From contig JAXLWL010000003.1 of the NCBI GenBank assembly GCA_046328505.1, positions 806,001 through 870,000 on the forward strand: DNA of 64,000 nucleotides. Direction: 5' to 3'. Numbering within the stretch: position 1 is the first letter of the stretch; each line of letters starts with the position of its first letter. The stretch is from JBDHWG01 sp046328505. GTDB lineage: Bacteria; Chloroflexota; Anaerolineae; Epilineales; JAHCIE01. Shown in pieces: positions 61,831 to 64,000 of this stretch. The translations under genes were made by a program, and so were the position numbers. The notes below the pieces were generated by a model. It had not been told where the DNA came from. It saw only the letters and a program-made list of their open reading frames with translations, and did no database searches.

Positions 61831-64000
61831 ATGCCTGAAACAACGATCCCTTTTGTGCCATTTGTAACGCCTGCTCCCCGCCCCGGCGTCCTGCGCCGCT
61901 GGTCGGCGCCCCTGCCGGCGGCGTGGGTGTCGGCGGTCATCGAAGCAACGACGCGCCCCGGCGACCTCGTCGTCGACCCCTTCTGCCAGGGGGACGCCGT
62001 CGTACGCGCTGCCCTGCGCCTCGGCCGCAGTGTCGCCGCCACCGACTTCAACCCGGTCCAGACGCTCGCCGCGCGCGCCGCCGCCGCCCCACCGGCGACA
62101 CAGACGCTCGGCCGAGCGACACTGCGCCTGTCCGAAGTCGCCAAGGTCGACCGCCCGCTGCACGAGCACATCCAGAGCCTCTACCTGACGCGCTGCCCGG
62201 AGTGTCGCGCCGACACGCCCGCCGAATCCTTCACCTGGGACAACGCCGCCGGCGTCCCGACGCGCAAGACGCTCACGTGCGTTCACTGCGGCTGGCGCGG
62301 CTCCCACATCGCCGATGCGGACGACATCGCCCGCGCTACCGAGCTGGAGCCGCTGAGCCTGAGCTACTGGCACCTCGTCGAGCGGCTCGCCGACCCGGCT
62401 GAGGCTTTGCGCCCGCTCGCCGAGCGCATCGTCGGCCTGTACACGCCGCGCGCCCAGCGCGCCCTCGCCGACCTGCTGCGCCACCTGGAGCACCTGGACC
62501 TCTCGCCCGACGAGAGCGAGGCGCTGCGCATGGTGCTCCTCGGCTGCCTCGACGCCTGTTCCTCCCTCAACGCCGCACCGTGGGATAGCGCCGCCCCGCG
62601 GCGCCTGGAGCCGCCGCGCCGCTACGTCGAGCTGAACGTCTGGCACGCTTTCGAGACCATCGCCGCCAGCCTGCGCGACGAGCCGCTCGCCCCCGATGCC
62701 GAGTGGGTCGCCGAGCCGCGCCTTATTCAGACCGGCGCAGCCCTGCCGTACGTATTCCTCGGTCGCCTCCAGGCGCGCCCGCTCGCCGAGAGCCTGGCCG
62801 GCCGCGGCGCGCTCATCGTCGGTGCGCCGCCGCGCACGTCATCCGTCTTCTGGACGCTGTCGTGGGCCTGGGCGAGCTGGCTGTGGAGCCGGCGGGCCGC
62901 GGCCGGCCTGCGCCCCCTGGCCGACACAGCCGTCAGCCTCGACTGGTACACCGGCGCGCTGGGGGCAACCCTCGCCGGCCTGCGGGCGGCGCTACGCGCA
63001 GACGGACGCCTGGCGCTGCGCTGGGCCGGCGACCACACCATCCTTTCCACCGTCCACGTCGCCGCGGCGGGCGCGGGCTACCGGCTCTCTGACGCCGTGT
63101 TCCGCCTCCCTCGGCTGGGAGCGCGATGGCTCGAAGCCCAGGTCGTCTGTGAGAAGCTGCCGCAGCGCCCGGCAAGGAGCGGCGCGGAGCAGGCGGGAGC
63201 GTTGGGCAAGACCGTTCAAGAAGCGGCCGCGGCGCTCGCCCCCGGCCTCATCGTAGAGCGCGGCGAGCCGCTAGGGATCGAGAGCATTATGCCGGCCGCC
63301 TTCGCCGCGGTCCACCACTCGGGGGCGCTCGCCGAGGCCGTGGGCATCTGGGGAGACACATCCCAGGCGGCCGAGTTCATTCGCGGGCGCGTGTTCGATG
63401 CGCTTGCCGACGATGACACCGGGCTGACGCGCCTGCCGGATGGGCGCTACTGGACGGACGCGGCGAGCGAGACCGCGCCGCTGAGCGAGCGGGTCGAGGA
63501 GACGGTGATCCGCGGCCTGGCGCGCACCCGAAACCCCGACGAAGATAGCCGCGCCCTGCCCGTCGCCGAAGTCTACGCCGCGCTGCCGGGCGTCGTCGCT
63601 CCCGATAACGAGATGGTTCGCCTCAGCCTGGAGACCCACGCTCACGAGGTTGCCCCCGGCATGTGGGCTGCCCACGCCTCAGCCGAACCGCTGCGCCACG
63701 CCGTCGGCGACCTCGTCACCCTCGGCGAGGCGCTGGGCTACACCGTCCAATTTCCGATGCCGTGGTCCGTCGACGAGCGGACTGCCCTGGCCCCGGCCGA
63801 GATCGTCTGGTTTGCGGGCGGCCGTCCGGCGACCCGCTTTCTTCTCCAGGACGGCGCTCTCCTCGCGGCTCACCTGTCGCCCCCGTATGCCGTGCCGCAT
63901 CTCCTCGTCATTCCGGCCGCCGCCGCGCGCCTCGCCGCTCTGAAGCTGGACCGCGCTCCTCACCTACAGGCGCGCCTCGACAGCGCCGGCTGGGAGATCA
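61831..64000 (+). CDS. Degenerate DNA-methylase-like protein (open at the window end)
   Basis: At least 723 residues from the ATG at 61831, with no stop before the window edge. The start resembles the SAM-binding end of DNA methylases (DLVVDPFCQGDAVVRAALRLGRSVAATDFNP, residues about 46-75). Two CxxC pairs follow (C122/C125 and C150/C153, a likely zinc knuckle). Where such enzymes have DPPY, this protein reads GAPPR (331-335) before FWTLSWAWASWLW, so the catalytic motif appears lost. It is rich in Ala/Arg and hydrophobic, and lies divergent from recA across a MITE-like repeat. It could be a non-catalytic DNA-binding relative. Confidence 0.65.
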   Translation, partial: MPETTIPFVPFVTPAPRPGVLRRWSAPLPAAWVSAVIEATTRPGDLVVDPFCQGDAVVRAALRLGRSVAATDFNPVQTLAARAAAAPPATQTLGRATLRLSEVAKVDRPLHEHIQSLYLTRCPECRADTPAESFTWDNAAGVPTRKTLTCVHCGWRGSHIADADDIARATELEPLSLSYWHLVERLADPAEALRPLAERIVGLYTPRAQRALADLLRHLEHLDLSPDESEALRMVLLGCLDACSSLNAAPWDSAAPRRLEPPRRYVELNVWHAFETIAASLRDEPLAPDAEWVAEPRLIQTGAALPYVFLGRLQARPLAESLAGRGALIVGAPPRTSSVFWTLSWAWASWLWSRRAAAGLRPLADTAVSLDWYTGALGATLAGLRAALRADGRLALRWAGDHTILSTVHVAAAGAGYRLSDAVFRLPRLGARWLEAQVVCEKLPQRPARSGAEQAGALGKTVQEAAAALAPGLIVERGEPLGIESIMPAAFAAVHHSGALAEAVGIWGDTSQAAEFIRGRVFDALADDDTGLTRLPDGRYWTDAASETAPLSERVEETVIRGLARTRNPDEDSRALPVAEVYAALPGVVAPDNEMVRLSLETHAHEVAPGMWAAHASAEPLRHAVGDLVTLGEALGYTVQFPMPWSVDERTALAPAEIVWFAGGRPATRFLLQDGALLAAHLSPPYAVPHLLVIPAAAARLAALKLDRAPHLQARLDSAGWEI

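Noticed and set aside
61729..62646. 305-residue minus-strand open frame
   Set aside because: It begins in the methylase-like gene and runs into the MITE-like repeat, with no recognisable family.

Overview
The window is a high-GC (mostly 60-65%), gene-dense piece of a bacterial chromosome. I infer Chloroflexota, though no rRNA or other decisive marker is present. The pointers are long secreted proteins with Thr/Pro linkers and a short C-terminal tail containing 'LP', cohesin/dockerin, CSLREA, malectin and NBR1-type Ig-like domains, a lipobox lipoprotein, SpoVS beside RNase Y, and several families of palindromic intergenic repeats. No tRNA, rRNA, CRISPR array, transposase or phage gene was seen.

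Layout. (1) 1-18.2 kb, plus strand: the 3' end of an APS kinase gene, a propeller-like protein, then secreted proteins (two cohesin+dockerin proteins, one with a beta-helix and three malectin domains; a malectin-phosphoesterase; a GH16 glucanase). These run into a tightly overlapping cluster: two proteins that join a methyltransferase-like half to an aminoglycoside-phosphotransferase-like half, two methyltransferases, two GT2 glycosyltransferases, a Wzx-type flippase and a NodB deacetylase. It reads as a surface or exopolysaccharide assembly and modification locus. (2) 18.2-26.5 kb: a DUF433/DUF5615 toxin-antitoxin-like pair, a MOSC protein, a Dcu transporter followed by aspartase carrying an N-terminal cNMP-binding-like domain, an MFS exporter, a secreted propeller and a double ABM-like protein. 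(3) 26.9-38.8 kb: a 1530-residue secreted LCAT-like lipase, a secreted M28 peptidase, a LOG-family protein, a beta-CASP nuclease and a minus-strand protein with a seven-repeat FG-GAP block inserted into a BNR-type propeller. (4) 39-49.8 kb: ligA, two LysM-trypsin proteases, recQ, a GT-C-like membrane protein, a TauE/SafE protein and nth, with MITE-like repeats in the gaps. (5) 49.8-55.5 kb, minus strand: a WS/DGAT acyltransferase and a peptide-type ABC importer (binding protein and two permeases, no ATPase). (6) 55.7-64 kb: a degenerate GH13-like protein, spoVS, rny, recX, recA, and at the right edge an open-ended methylase-like protein that has lost its catalytic motif.

How the parts fit. 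The left third looks dedicated to building and modifying the cell surface. APS kinase could supply PAPS for sulfation, and the overlapping cluster would make, modify and flip a glycan. Secreted cohesin/dockerin/malectin proteins could bind one another and sugars. The Dcu-AspA pair is a classic fumarate/aspartate module. The recA-recX and ligA/recQ/nth genes are repair functions. Best-supported oddities: a three-copy MITE-like repeat with GTCATTGCGAG ends, a perfect 25-bp-arm palindrome read in frame inside a membrane-protein gene, the paired kinase and pseudokinase fusions, the nested propeller, the cNMP-aspartase fusion and the degenerate methylase next to recA.
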